Of a stretch of DNA of 17,934 nucleotides, positions 7,607 through 14,569 are shown in pieces. Both the position numbers and the translations under genes were made by a program. How positions within the stretch are numbered: position 1 is the stretch's first letter; the number at the start of each line of letters is the position of its first letter. The notes beneath the pieces are model-generated. The model was not told where the DNA came from. It did not search any database and was given only the letters and a program-made list of their open reading frames with translations. The DNA lies in the NCBI GenBank assembly GCA_036507655.1, contig DATCIS010000002.1, positions 1 to 17,934 on the forward strand. The letters are read 5' to 3'. This stretch comes from 2-01-FULL-49-22 sp036507655. GTDB taxonomy: Bacteria; Patescibacteriota; Saccharimonadia; Saccharimonadales; UBA10212.

Positions 7607-10508
7607 ATTCTACGTAACTTATGTTTCCGTCCTTGTCAATCCGTACGGTCGTCTCAGGGTGTTCGCTGTCAGCCACATCGCGTTTGATTTTGAACTCGCC
7701 GCTGTCGTTTTTGATTGTCGGCATAGGTTCCGGAGCTGCTTGGGGCGGCTCCGGCTTTGGAGGCTTGCCCCGAGCGGAGTCGAGGGGTTCGGCCGATTGG
7801 GCTCTAATAGATGGCTCCGCTGGTGCTGTTGAAGACATCGTCCAAGGGGTTGAGGCGGCTGGCACAGCTGCTTGGTATGGCGCGTTACTGGCGCCTGAAG
7901 CGACTTTGCGTTTAGCCAACCACTCGTCGAGGAAAGACGAACCGGAAGAAGAGGGTTGAGGCGTTAGGGTTGAGGGGCTAGGGAGTGGTCGTGAAGACGG
8001 CGGTGGCCAAGGCGCAGGCGTGTTGACCGGTGGGCTGCCAGGCCCCAAAGATGGCTGCCTTGGCTTGGTCTCGAGTCTTTTAAATATCTCGGACTCAACC
8101 GTGGCTTTTGGTCGGCCGTACTTGGCTGCTGAGAGCTGTCTTAAGGCATCAGACAGCTGTTGATTAGGATTGCCGAGCGGCGGCAAAGTAGCCATACTGA
8201 AAGGCTGCACCGGAACGCCGCCAATCATCATCCGTACGGCGGTGTTGTAGTTGGGCAGGAACTGTAAGTCCTCAATGCCAAAAACCGGCGCCAGTTGCTT
8301 AGCCAAAAATTCGGCGTCTTCGGTCCCGACGCGAAAACTTACCACCGTGCCGACGTTACCAAATACCGAGTCACGAATCTCTTCCTTAAGCTGGGTACTA
8401 AACTGGTTGGCGACAATCAGATTAAGATGATACTTGCGCGCCTGGCTCAAGATGTCCGCAAAACTGTCGGTGGCAAAATTCTGGAACTCGTCAACGTACA
8501 GGCTAAAGTCGCGGCGGTAATCTTCCGGTACATCGGCGCGGCTCATGGCCGCCACCTCGAACTTCATGACGAATATCATTCCTAGAAGCTTGGAGTTGAG
8601 ATCGCCCGTCCGTCCACGCGAGAGGTTGACCAGTAGGATTTTGCCGCCGTCCATAATGTCGCGCAGGTTGAAAGCGCTCTTGGTCTGGCCGATGATATTG
8701 CGCATCATTTCGTTTGACAAGAAGGCACCGAACTTGGAGACGAACCAGCTGGTGACCTCTCCATATTCGTTGCTGCGCTGGCTCTGGGGAATCTCCTTGC
8801 GCCAAAAGTCGAGCACGTTTTGATCTGTTACGTGCTGCAATTTCTGCTCAACATAGGCCGGATCGCGAAAAAGCTTTGGGATATCGACGAAGGTGCCGCC
8901 TTCCGGGCCAGCCATGACCGTCAGGGCGGCGTTACGGAAGATGTGTTCGTAACGCGGCCCGATAATTCCCGTGCGCCCTGGATCATAAAGTTTATAAAGC
9001 ATGTTGATGGCTTCCTGAATCAGAAAGTCGCGCTGGTCCGGCGTCTGGAACTCAAACAGGTTTAAGCCTAATGGGTAATCCATGTCAGCCGGGCTGAAGT
9101 AAATAACGTCCTCTGTACGCTCTTTAGGCACCATTGAGAGCAATCGCTCGGCAGCATCGCCATGTGGGTCCACAAAACAGAACCCACGGCCCTCCAGCAT
9201 GTCCTGAAGAGCCAAATTCTCCATGAAGACTGATTTACCAGTGCCGGTTTGGCCGACTATGTAGATGTGGCGGGCGCGGTCTTCGACGGTTAAACGAATG
9301 GCTTTTTTGGCACCGCGGAAGAGGTTGTATCCCAAAAGCAGACCTTCTTCGGGCACGTTGCGCGGGCCGTCAACCTGCTTGGACGGCTGCCGCTCCAGCT
9401 GTGACGTTGGAATATTCTGTTGATCCGGGAAGTGAAAAAGCGTCGCTAATTCAGTTGCGTTCAGCACATTACGACTGTTTTCCTGAGGGAAAAACCTTAA
9501 GATATAGGCCGTCACAAAGCTGTCTATATCCTTAGCTGGTACAAACTTGAAACCGTTCTTGCCCGGCGCGTCATATAGCGAAAATGTAGCCACGATGTTG
9601 TTAAGAATGGTTTGAGCGCGGTGTGTCAGGTTAGAGCTGGCCACTACACGGATTAAAACCTCATAGGCCGGTTGGCGCGTCTTATCTTCTATGGATTGGA
9701 CTATCGACTGGTCAAGCGAGCTGATTTCGTGCGGTTTCTCCTGTTTGGCGGTCTCGCCGGTCTCGGGCGGTTTGGCCAGCGCCGTAAATATCTGGGCAGT
9801 CCCGCCGAGGGCCTTTTCCATCTTACCGCCGGTGGACTTACCCGTACGCTTGCGTTCGGCCTCGGCTTTGGCGGTCTTGCGCCAGGCATCATGCGCCGGC
9901 CGCAGTAGTATCTGCACGCCGGCACCATCATCTTTATCCAATACAGAGAGCGCGTTAAGCAGCGCCTGCATAGTATCGCGCTTAATATCTTGATAGGTGG
10001 CTATCGGGTAAACATAGTTCTCCTTTAGCACCAGCTCACCGCCCATGGTGCCAGTAATTCGACCCACCGGGCTAAAGATGTTGTGCTCAGCTACTTCCTC
10101 GAGCTTGGCGGCCGGGTACGCGCTGATGATAGCTTGCTCTACTACACTCAGCAGAGGCACTGGCACAGCCGCGTAGAAGTGTACGAAGCCTTTATTAGCG
10201 ATAATCTCCAGTGCGATGTGCCGCTGCCCGTAAAAACGGGCTTTAAAGCCCTTCAGCGCGGTGCTGGATAAGATACTATAAAGCGTAACGGCCCGCGAAA
10301 TATTTTCATCCATCACATCCCGCTTGTCGCGACCGGAAACATCGGTATCATCGCTGATAGGCGGCAAATGGATAAGTAGCGGCACCATCTTAAGCCCGCG
10401 CTCATAATTCTTTTGCTCGCGGTACAGCCGCCTGATGTAAACGTAAGCAAAGCCAAAGCCGGCTAACACCAGCGTCAAAAAAGCGGCCAACACCAATAGG
10501 ATCGTCAT
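7605..10508 (-). CDS. VirD4/TraG-like type IV coupling ATPase
   Basis: The 967-residue protein starts with one membrane segment (residues 2-25) followed by basic residues. A long middle region of unknown fold precedes the ATPase: Walker A GQTGTGKS at 419-426, CFVDPHGD near 444-451, Walker B LYVDEFQ at 670-676, and the conserved LIVANQFSTQL at 697-707. The order fits VirD4/TraG/HerA-type membrane-anchored hexameric DNA pumps or coupling proteins. Residues about 815-940 are a proline-, serine- and alanine-rich, probably disordered tail. It could move DNA during conjugation or uptake, or serve a pilus-like secretion system; no other secretion genes are in view to decide. Its ATG overlaps the upstream gene's stop by four bases (ATGA), implying translational coupling. 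Confidence 0.85.
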   Translation of the reverse strand: MTILLVLAAFLTLVLAGFGFAYVYIRRLYREQKNYERGLKMVPLLIHLPPISDDTDVSGRDKRDVMDENISRAVTLYSILSSTALKGFKARFYGQRHIALEIIANKGFVHFYAAVPVPLLSVVEQAIISAYPAAKLEEVAEHNIFSPVGRITGTMGGELVLKENYVYPIATYQDIKRDTMQALLNALSVLDKDDGAGVQILLRPAHDAWRKTAKAEAERKRTGKSTGGKMEKALGGTAQIFTALAKPPETGETAKQEKPHEISSLDQSIVQSIEDKTRQPAYEVLIRVVASSNLTHRAQTILNNIVATFSLYDAPGKNGFKFVPAKDIDSFVTAYILRFFPQENSRNVLNATELATLFHFPDQQNIPTSQLERQPSKQVDGPRNVPEEGLLLGYNLFRGAKKAIRLTVEDRARHIYIVGQTGTGKSVFMENLALQDMLEGRGFCFVDPHGDAAERLLSMVPKERTEDVIYFSPADMDYPLGLNLFEFQTPDQRDFLIQEAINMLYKLYDPGRTGIIGPRYEHIFRNAALTVMAGPEGGTFVDIPKLFRDPAYVEQKLQHVTDQNVLDFWRKEIPQSQRSNEYGEVTSWFVSKFGAFLSNEMMRNIIGQTKSAFNLRDIMDGGKILLVNLSRGRTGDLNSKLLGMIFVMKFEVAAMSRADVPEDYRRDFSLYVDEFQNFATDSFADILSQARKYHLNLIVANQFSTQLKEEIRDSVFGNVGTVVSFRVGTEDAEFLAKQLAPVFGIEDLQFLPNYNTAVRMMIGGVPVQPFSMATLPPLGNPNQQLSDALRQLSAAKYGRPKATVESEIFKRLETKPRQPSLGPGSPPVNTPAPWPPPSSRPLPSPSTLTPQPSSSGSSFLDEWLAKRKVASGASNAPYQAAVPAASTPWTMSSTAPAEPSIRAQSAEPLDSARGKPPKPEPPQAAPEPMPTIKNDSGEFKIKRDVADSEHPETTVRIDKDGNISYVE

Positions 10509-10942
10509 GCTGTGGCTTCGTCTGTCTTAATTATCTTGTTGAAGCGTTTTTGTATGTAATCAGCCTTGGCCTTGCTCATCTCATTTTTTTGGCGGTGCGG
10601 GTCATCTTGAGTCTTGGCCACAATCAGTCTGGCCCGCTCTATCCACTCTTTCTCAATCAAATCGGCATCATCGGCTTTTAAATCGGCTGTTACAGCTGAA
10701 ACGGGGCCGGTTTTGGCCTTGTCATCGCCGGGCGGCACGGCCGGGGCGGCTGGAGCGTGCGGAATGACAGGCGCATCTGTTACAGCCGTGCTTCCAGGCT
10801 GGGGAGCGCGCATACCAACAGCGGCTTCCTGGGCGGCCGGGCGCTGCTTCTCAATAGCTCTTTCCTCAACCTGCTCAACTGATTGTTCAGGTGCTTCAGG
10901 TTGAGTTGGCAGCTCGAAAGTAGATCCACCTTCGTTCTTCAT
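10505..10942 (-). CDS. conserved hypothetical protein, Pro/Ala-rich with charged helical C-terminus
   Basis: The 145-residue protein has a disordered-looking first 85 residues rich in Pro, Ala, Glu and Gln. A charged helical C-terminal domain follows, including DADLIEKEWIERARLIV and KADYIQKRFNKIIK. I associate this C-terminal type with small CPR proteins encoded beside type IV secretion or pilus-like ATPases, but I cannot name a family. No signal peptide or membrane segment is visible. The stop overlaps the ATPase start (ATGA), so the two are probably made together and may interact. A near-consensus promoter ends six bases before the ATG, so the transcript is probably leaderless and no Shine-Dalgarno is expected. 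Confidence 0.75.
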   Translation of the reverse strand: MKNEGGSTFELPTQPEAPEQSVEQVEERAIEKQRPAAQEAAVGMRAPQPGSTAVTDAPVIPHAPAAPAVPPGDDKAKTGPVSAVTADLKADDADLIEKEWIERARLIVAKTQDDPHRQKNEMSKAKADYIQKRFNKIIKTDEATA

Positions 10943-10948
10943 ATCATT

Positions 10949-10977
10949 ATTATACTAAGCGCGGCGACTGCTGTAAA
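10949..10977 (-). promoter_or_regulatory. promoter giving a leaderless mRNA
   Basis: TTTACA (10977-10972), a 17-base spacer and TATAAT (10954-10949) lie inside the 3' end of the upstream membrane-protein gene. Six bases separate the -10 from the ATG at 10942, so the seventh base, the usual start point, is the A of the start codon. Confidence 0.75.
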
Positions 10978-11296
10978 AAAGCAAACCGCCTAAAACCAGA
11001 AGCAATATCAGCCCGTCCACCCAATTAAGAGATTGGGAGCTGCTGAACATCAGCAGCAACACTAAAAATACGCTAAAAATGACGATTCGGCTGAGGCTTT
11101 TTGGCCCTAATTGGCCCTTTCGCAGGTAAATTAACAGGTGTCCGAAGCTGACTAGAAACAAGAAAAGTACCACAAAAAACACCAGGGCAAAGCTGATATT
11201 TTTGATTGGGCTGGTCATTCCCATCAGCAAAATCAATCCCAAAAGGCTAAGTACAGAGAAAAAAAACGATAATTTAACTTTGCCGGCGCGCGTCAT
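10955..11296 (-). CDS. four-helix membrane protein of unknown function
   Basis: The 113-residue protein is mostly hydrophobic. Four segments look long enough to cross the membrane: about residues 7-27, 33-56, 68-86 and 91-108. Loops hold the charged residues (RKGQLGPKSLSR) and it ends SSRRA. No family is recognised. An extended -10 (TGGCATAAT) ends eight bases before the ATG at 11296, so the leader would be one or two bases at most. Its upstream region also holds a hairpin terminator for the small RNA behind it. The gene precedes the 145-aa and ATPase genes on the same strand, but those have their own promoter. Confidence 0.65.
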   Translation of the reverse strand: MTRAGKVKLSFFFSVLSLLGLILLMGMTSPIKNISFALVFFVVLFLFLVSFGHLLIYLRKGQLGPKSLSRIVIFSVFLVLLLMFSSSQSLNWVDGLILLLVLGGLLFYSSRRA

Positions 11297-11317
11297 TGGT
11301 TTTCATTATGCCATAAG

Positions 11318-11540
11318 TAAAACGCTCAAGCTTGTGGGCTTGAGCGTTTTTACCACGATCTGAATTGAATAAAAATGGAAGCCAGGACGGTAAATGCGCC
11401 CATTGTAAAATTACTTTATAGCGCTTACCGCCCTATGGCTTTTGACTGACCGCTCTGGCCGCACTTTCGCGCGGTTCGAGCGTCATCCGGGCTTCAAACT
11501 CTACCGGCCCGCAAGTAAGTTTTGGTTTTGGAACTTACGC
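11318..11540 (-). ncRNA. candidate structured small RNA, unassigned family
   Basis: A leftward transcript of about 220 nt is bounded by a promoter (11546-11574) and a terminator (11322-11347). Its predicted fold starts with a hairpin (GTAAGTT/AACTTAC near 11513-11538). Next comes a three-way junction closed by GAAGCC (11495-11490) with GGCTTC (11383-11378). One arm is CCGC/GCGG, and a longer arm pairs GCGGTAA with TTACCG and GCGC with GCGC. I looked for tmRNA, SRP RNA, 6S, 5S and common riboswitch signatures and found none. Because the terminator sits just before the membrane-protein gene, a riboswitch-like attenuator is an alternative to a free RNA. Confidence 0.6.
11322..11347 (-). terminator. 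bidirectional rho-independent terminator
   Basis: ACGCTCAAGC and GCTTGAGCGT form a perfect 10-bp stem with a 6-base loop, flanked by A4 and T4 tracts on both sides. In the minus direction it ends the structured RNA before the membrane-protein gene. Confidence 0.85.
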
Positions 11541-11545
11541 TTGGC

Positions 11546-11574
11546 AGCATACTACACTTTTAATGCTTAGTCAA
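11546..11574 (-). promoter_or_regulatory. promoter of the structured RNA
   Basis: TTGACT (11574-11569), a 17-base spacer and TATGCT (11551-11546) are present on the minus strand. Initiation is expected near 11539, at the base of the first hairpin. Confidence 0.7.
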
Positions 11575-11589
11575 TAAACATCTATTGTG

Positions 11590-11630
11590 TTTTCCACAAT
11601 AACAAGCTGTATTTTTGGCACTTATACACA
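11590..11630 (+). other. pair of DnaA-box-like 9-mers in AT-rich gap
   Basis: TTTTCCACA (11590-11598) and TTATACACA (11622-11630) both match the TTWTNCACA DnaA-box consensus. They lie on the same strand within 41 bases, with a near match (TTATACAAC) just after. The gap from about 11575 to 11818 is strongly AT-rich, holds a 12-base palindrome AAACCTAGGTTT around 11694-11705, and has no credible gene. Origin function is only a possibility. Confidence 0.35.
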
Positions 11631-11818
11631 TTGACTTTTATACAACAAAGGTCTGAATTTTAAACCTGTTGAACAAAAACCAAACAATTTTCTAAACCTA
11701 GGTTTGCTATTTCTCATGGTCGATCAATGCCTCATTTTGGACTAATACCATTATTAAAATGGCAGCAAATTCTGGCTTAATCGAAATTCAAAATTTTTTA
11801 CTAAAATCGAACAAAAAG

Positions 11819-12346
11819 TCATAACGGTTTGGCAAGCTCAATGAGCTTTTTTCGAAGCTTTAAAAAATGTCTTATGTCATCGCGTTCGTCATAGAAAGTC
11901 TGATGCGTCATACGGCCGAGCGAATTATATTTGTTCACCACTGCCCGTTTTTTATAAAAAATCATAATATCGCCAGTAGGAAGCTCTAAATCCTTTGCGT
12001 CTGATCTGTTTAACAGATAGACCTTTTCACCCCTTAGTGGCATAGATGCCCGTTTATAAAATTCGATTTCCCATTCAATATAAGGTGTATATGGCTCTTC
12101 AACCACATGAATTCTGAGGAGTTCAAGTCCTTGTTTCAGTTTATCCTGGCAATTTTTTGTGAATTTAGGGCCTGGATCCTTCTTCATGAGCTTAATACTC
12201 TTTTGTTTATTCCCATTAAGCCAGCTATCAAGAGATGGTCCGGCATCCTCGGCGTAATAATCCTGTAAAACTTCAATTTTAAACCATTCGTCTCGCATTT
12301 CGTCCCACCATTTTTGCCATAGTTGGTTTGCTTGGTCGCGCGGCAA
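11819..12346 (-). CDS. DUF6879-like protein
   Basis: The 175-residue soluble protein resembles the DUF6879 family by pattern. It opens with an aromatic and acidic segment (WFKIEVLQDYY). A strand-rich core follows (LLRIHVVEEPYTPYIEWEIE), then GEKVYLL, then LPTGDIMIFYKK where the family usually shows a P-x-DFW-x-FD block, and a charged helical end. In Actinobacteria such proteins sit beside helix-turn-helix regulators; none is present here. Their biochemical role is unknown. The start is taken as TTG at 12346 because residues 1-16 complete the family's N-terminal helix; ATG at residue 17 is the alternative. No Shine-Dalgarno is visible. The family assignment is from memory of the pattern. Confidence 0.6.
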   Translation of the reverse strand: MPRDQANQLWQKWWDEMRDEWFKIEVLQDYYAEDAGPSLDSWLNGNKQKSIKLMKKDPGPKFTKNCQDKLKQGLELLRIHVVEEPYTPYIEWEIEFYKRASMPLRGEKVYLLNRSDAKDLELPTGDIMIFYKKRAVVNKYNSLGRMTHQTFYDERDDIRHFLKLRKKLIELAKPL

Positions 12347-12493
12347 CGTCTTTATAATTTAAGTTATAGCTAAATAGTTACTTACACTAAAACAAGCCAC
12401 AAAAAAGCTATCTGCTAAAGCGAGATTATGGCTTTTGAAAGCATTGCGAGGATTCCACGAGTCGCGAAAATAGCTCCTTTTTTGCTTAAGCGA

Positions 12494-12628
12494 GTCACAG
12501 CCTCGGGCCAAACTTAGCCTTACCCAAGCGGAGCCGGGCCGGTAGGCTGTGGAGATGCGATATTAGCGTAAGCCGCAACTCAAACAGCCTACCGTCCGCG
12601 CGTGAGCGGTTTGGCCCGAGGCTGTGAC
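12494..12628. repeat. 135-bp inverted-repeat element (rod-like RNA or MITE-like)
   Basis: GTCACAGCCTCGGGCCAAAC (12494-12513) pairs perfectly with 12609-12628 over 20 bp. Inside it, CGGTAGGCTGT (12540-12550) pairs perfectly with 12584-12594, and GCGGA (12528-12532) with TCCGC (12595-12599). The top closes with GAG/CTC and TGCG/CGCA. Either strand would fold into one long rod. No clear terminator follows on either side and no convincing target duplication flanks it. A structured RNA and a small non-autonomous mobile element are both possible. The rest of the 12347-12493 gap shows nothing else I can support. Confidence 0.75.
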
Positions 12629-12637
12629 GAGGGTCAC

Positions 12638-12646
12638 TTATCCACA
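12638..12646 (+). other. perfect DnaA box
   Basis: TTATCCACA is the strongest E. coli-type DnaA box. It lies ten bases after the inverted-repeat element, in the gap where leftward genes give way to rightward genes. A single box does not make an origin. Confidence 0.4.
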
Positions 12647-12675
12647 GGTTTGTAATAAAAAGCCTAAAAATCTTG

Positions 12676-12703
12676 TTGACAAGGATTTATAGGTAAATAT
12701 AAG
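12676..12703 (+). promoter_or_regulatory. strong promoter of a small RNA unit
   Basis: A perfect TTGACA (12676-12681), a 16-base spacer and TATAAG (12698-12703) predict a start near 12710. Confidence 0.8.
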
Positions 12704-12709
12704 ATGATG

Positions 12710-12882
12710 GTGGCACTTGAATAAAAAAAGTGCTCAAAACAAAAACGATCTGAAACAACGGCTTCCTCGCAAGCCGTTGTTCCATGAAAAACACTCTAAT
12801 AAAAAGTCCGCAAAACCAACCTCCAAAACCTCCAACAAACCTACGAAACGGCCTGCAAATCCCAGGCCGTTTCGCTTTTTTG
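12710..12882 (+). ncRNA. candidate small RNA with two stable hairpins
   Basis: The unit runs from the promoter at 12676-12703 to a strong terminator. It contains a small GCACTT/AAGTGC stem at the 5' end and a perfect 11-bp hairpin AACAACGGCTT/AAGCCGTTGTT (12754-12781). About 60 bases of A- and C-rich, probably single-stranded linker follow, then the terminator stem. An open frame (12717-12938, TTG start) crosses it and would encode a Lys/Pro-rich basic peptide. It runs through the terminator and lacks a ribosome site, so I favour a non-coding RNA. It could also be an attenuated leader of the comM-like gene downstream. Confidence 0.6.
12844..12881 (+). terminator. rho-independent terminator
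   Basis: CGAAACGGCCT (12844-12854) and AGGCCGTTTCG (12864-12874) form a perfect 11-bp stem with a 9-base loop, followed by CTTTTTT. Confidence 0.92.
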
Positions 12883-12976
12883 CGTACCCGAATTCTATGA
12901 ACTACGAACTAAGCGCCATGAACTTAAATAAACGCTAGCAATTAATTTTTTGAATGTTTAGTGGCACAATGTCCGC

Positions 12977-14506
12977 ATGACCGGGAGCGTCAAAAGCATC
13001 ATCGATTATTCGGGAATGGAGAGCCTGCCGGTTGATGTGGAGTGCCATATCACCAACGGCCTGCCATCAATCACCATAATAGGCTACGCCAACAAGGCCG
13101 TGAACGAGGCTAAGGACCGCCTGCGGGCCAGCTTTGCCAACAGCAGCCTGGAATTTCCCAAAAAACGCGTGACCATTAATCTATCCCCGGCTGATTTACC
13201 TAAGGACTCAACCAGTCTCGATTTAGCGATGGCTGTGGCCATACTGGCTAGCGCCAAGCAAATAACGGATGAAGAACTCGATAAAGCCGTCTTGTTGGGC
13301 GAATTAAGCCTGGATGGCTCGTTAAACCCCGTGAGAGGGCTTATCGGCCGTCTGCTAACTGCTAAGAGCCTGGTTCCATCTGTTATTTACATCCCCAGAT
13401 CTAATTTGGAGCAAGCCATGTTAGTACCAGGAATTGAGATTAAGGCCGCTGGCAGCCTGCGAGACGTATTCTTGGATCTGGCTAATATTATTCCTCTTAA
13501 ATCCGTCAAAACCGGCGGCGGCAAAATAAGCAAAAGCGCTCACGAACGGCCGGAAATAGATTTCTCAGAGATAGTCGGCCAGCCTATTGCCAAACGGGCG
13601 TTGGAAATCGCCGCTGCCGGCCACCATAACATCTTGCTTCACGGACCACCGGGAACCGGAAAAAGCTTGCTGGCGCGGGCCGTGTGCGGTATTTTGCCTG
13701 ATTTGGACCACTTGGAGGTACTGGAAGTCACGCACCTGCACAGCCTGGTGGGCGGGCTGAATAATAAGATAATCACTGCCCGTCCGTTCCGTTCGCCTCA
13801 CCACACGGCCTCTGTTATGGCCGTAATCGGCGGTGGTACGAAGCCAAAGCCCGGCGAGGCGTCGCTTGCCCACCGCGGTGTGCTTTTTCTTGACGAGTTG
13901 CCGGAATTCCGCCAAGACTGTCTGGAAGCCCTGCGCCAGCCGATGGAAGACGGCCGGGTGACGATTGCGCGCGTAAAGGATTCTGCTACCTACCCAGCCG
14001 ATTTTATTCTGGTAGCCACTCAGAACCCCTGTCCCTGCGGTTACTTTGGCACCTCCAAGCCTTGTGTTTGCCTGCCTTCGTCTATTGCTCGCTATCAGAA
14101 GAAGCTCTCTGGGCCGATTTTAGACCGTATTGACCTGCATTTGCCCGTACACGGTGTTGACCATAAGCGCTTGTTGGAGAATAGAGAGAGGCCAAGCGAG
14201 ACCGAGGTTATCAAACCGCGCGTTGAGGCAGCTTATGAGCTACAAAGGCAGCGCTTTGGCGGACCTCGCTTTAACGGCTCAATGAGTAACCGCGAGGTCC
14301 GCCAACGAGCCAAACTGAGACCCGAAGCTAAGGAGTTATTGGACAGCGCCGCGGCCAAATTGGACTTATCCGCTCGAGCCTACGTCCGTTCCGCCAAGGT
14401 CGCCCGCACTATCGCTGATTTGGCCGGTAGCTCAGACATCAAACCCGAACACATCTCAGAAGCCCTTCAGTACCGCCAACCAGCCATGGAATCGATATTG
14501 GTATAA
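12977..14506 (+). CDS. comM: ComM-like AAA+ ATPase (YifB/Mg-chelatase-like family)
   Basis: The 509-residue protein matches the ComM/YifB family in length and order. An N-terminal Lon-substrate-like domain carries NGLPSITIIG (27-36) and TINLSPADLPK (66-76). The AAA+ core has Walker A GPPGTGKS (223-230), the family-specific RPFRSPHHTAS (269-279) and Walker B GVLFLDE (301-307). A cysteine-rich NPCPCGYF/KPCVC block follows (about 350-365), then sensor residues (LDRIDLHL) and a C-terminal Mg-chelatase-type helical domain. In studied bacteria ComM is a hexameric helicase promoting branch migration of transforming DNA, which fits a cell that takes up foreign DNA. ATG 12977 is chosen by homology. 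No Shine-Dalgarno is present, and a weak promoter (TTAATT, 17 bases, CACAAT) ends six bases before it, suggesting a leaderless transcript. Confidence 0.93.
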   Translation: MTGSVKSIIDYSGMESLPVDVECHITNGLPSITIIGYANKAVNEAKDRLRASFANSSLEFPKKRVTINLSPADLPKDSTSLDLAMAVAILASAKQITDEELDKAVLLGELSLDGSLNPVRGLIGRLLTAKSLVPSVIYIPRSNLEQAMLVPGIEIKAAGSLRDVFLDLANIIPLKSVKTGGGKISKSAHERPEIDFSEIVGQPIAKRALEIAAAGHHNILLHGPPGTGKSLLARAVCGILPDLDHLEVLEVTHLHSLVGGLNNKIITARPFRSPHHTASVMAVIGGGTKPKPGEASLAHRGVLFLDELPEFRQDCLEALRQPMEDGRVTIARVKDSATYPADFILVATQNPCPCGYFGTSKPCVCLPSSIARYQKKLSGPILDRIDLHLPVHGVDHKRLLENRERPSETEVIKPRVEAAYELQRQRFGGPRFNGSMSNREVRQRAKLRPEAKELLDSAAAKLDLSARAYVRSAKVARTIADLAGSSDIKPEHISEALQYRQPAMESILV

Positions 14507-14512
14507 ATTCCC

Positions 14513-14542
14513 TTGAACAGGCTCTAGAAGTTCTGTTATTAT
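14513..14542 (+). promoter_or_regulatory. promoter of infC-rpmI-rplT
   Basis: TTGAAC (14513-14518), an 18-base spacer and TATTAT (14537-14542) start transcription near 14549. The leader before infC is thus only about 20 bases, too short for a long ribosomal-protein-binding leader. Confidence 0.65.
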
Positions 14543-14569
14543 CAATCTAAATCGTGAGGAGTGTCTAAC

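Noticed and set aside
11350..11540. tmRNA, SRP RNA, 6S RNA or tRNA identity for the structured RNA
   Set aside because: No tRNA-like ends, no GGAA tetraloop with AGCAGCC, no 6S-type single rod and no tRNA arms were found.
12717..12938. 73-residue Lys/Pro-rich open frame
   Set aside because: It starts at TTG without a ribosome site and runs straight through a very strong terminator hairpin; the unit reads better as an RNA.
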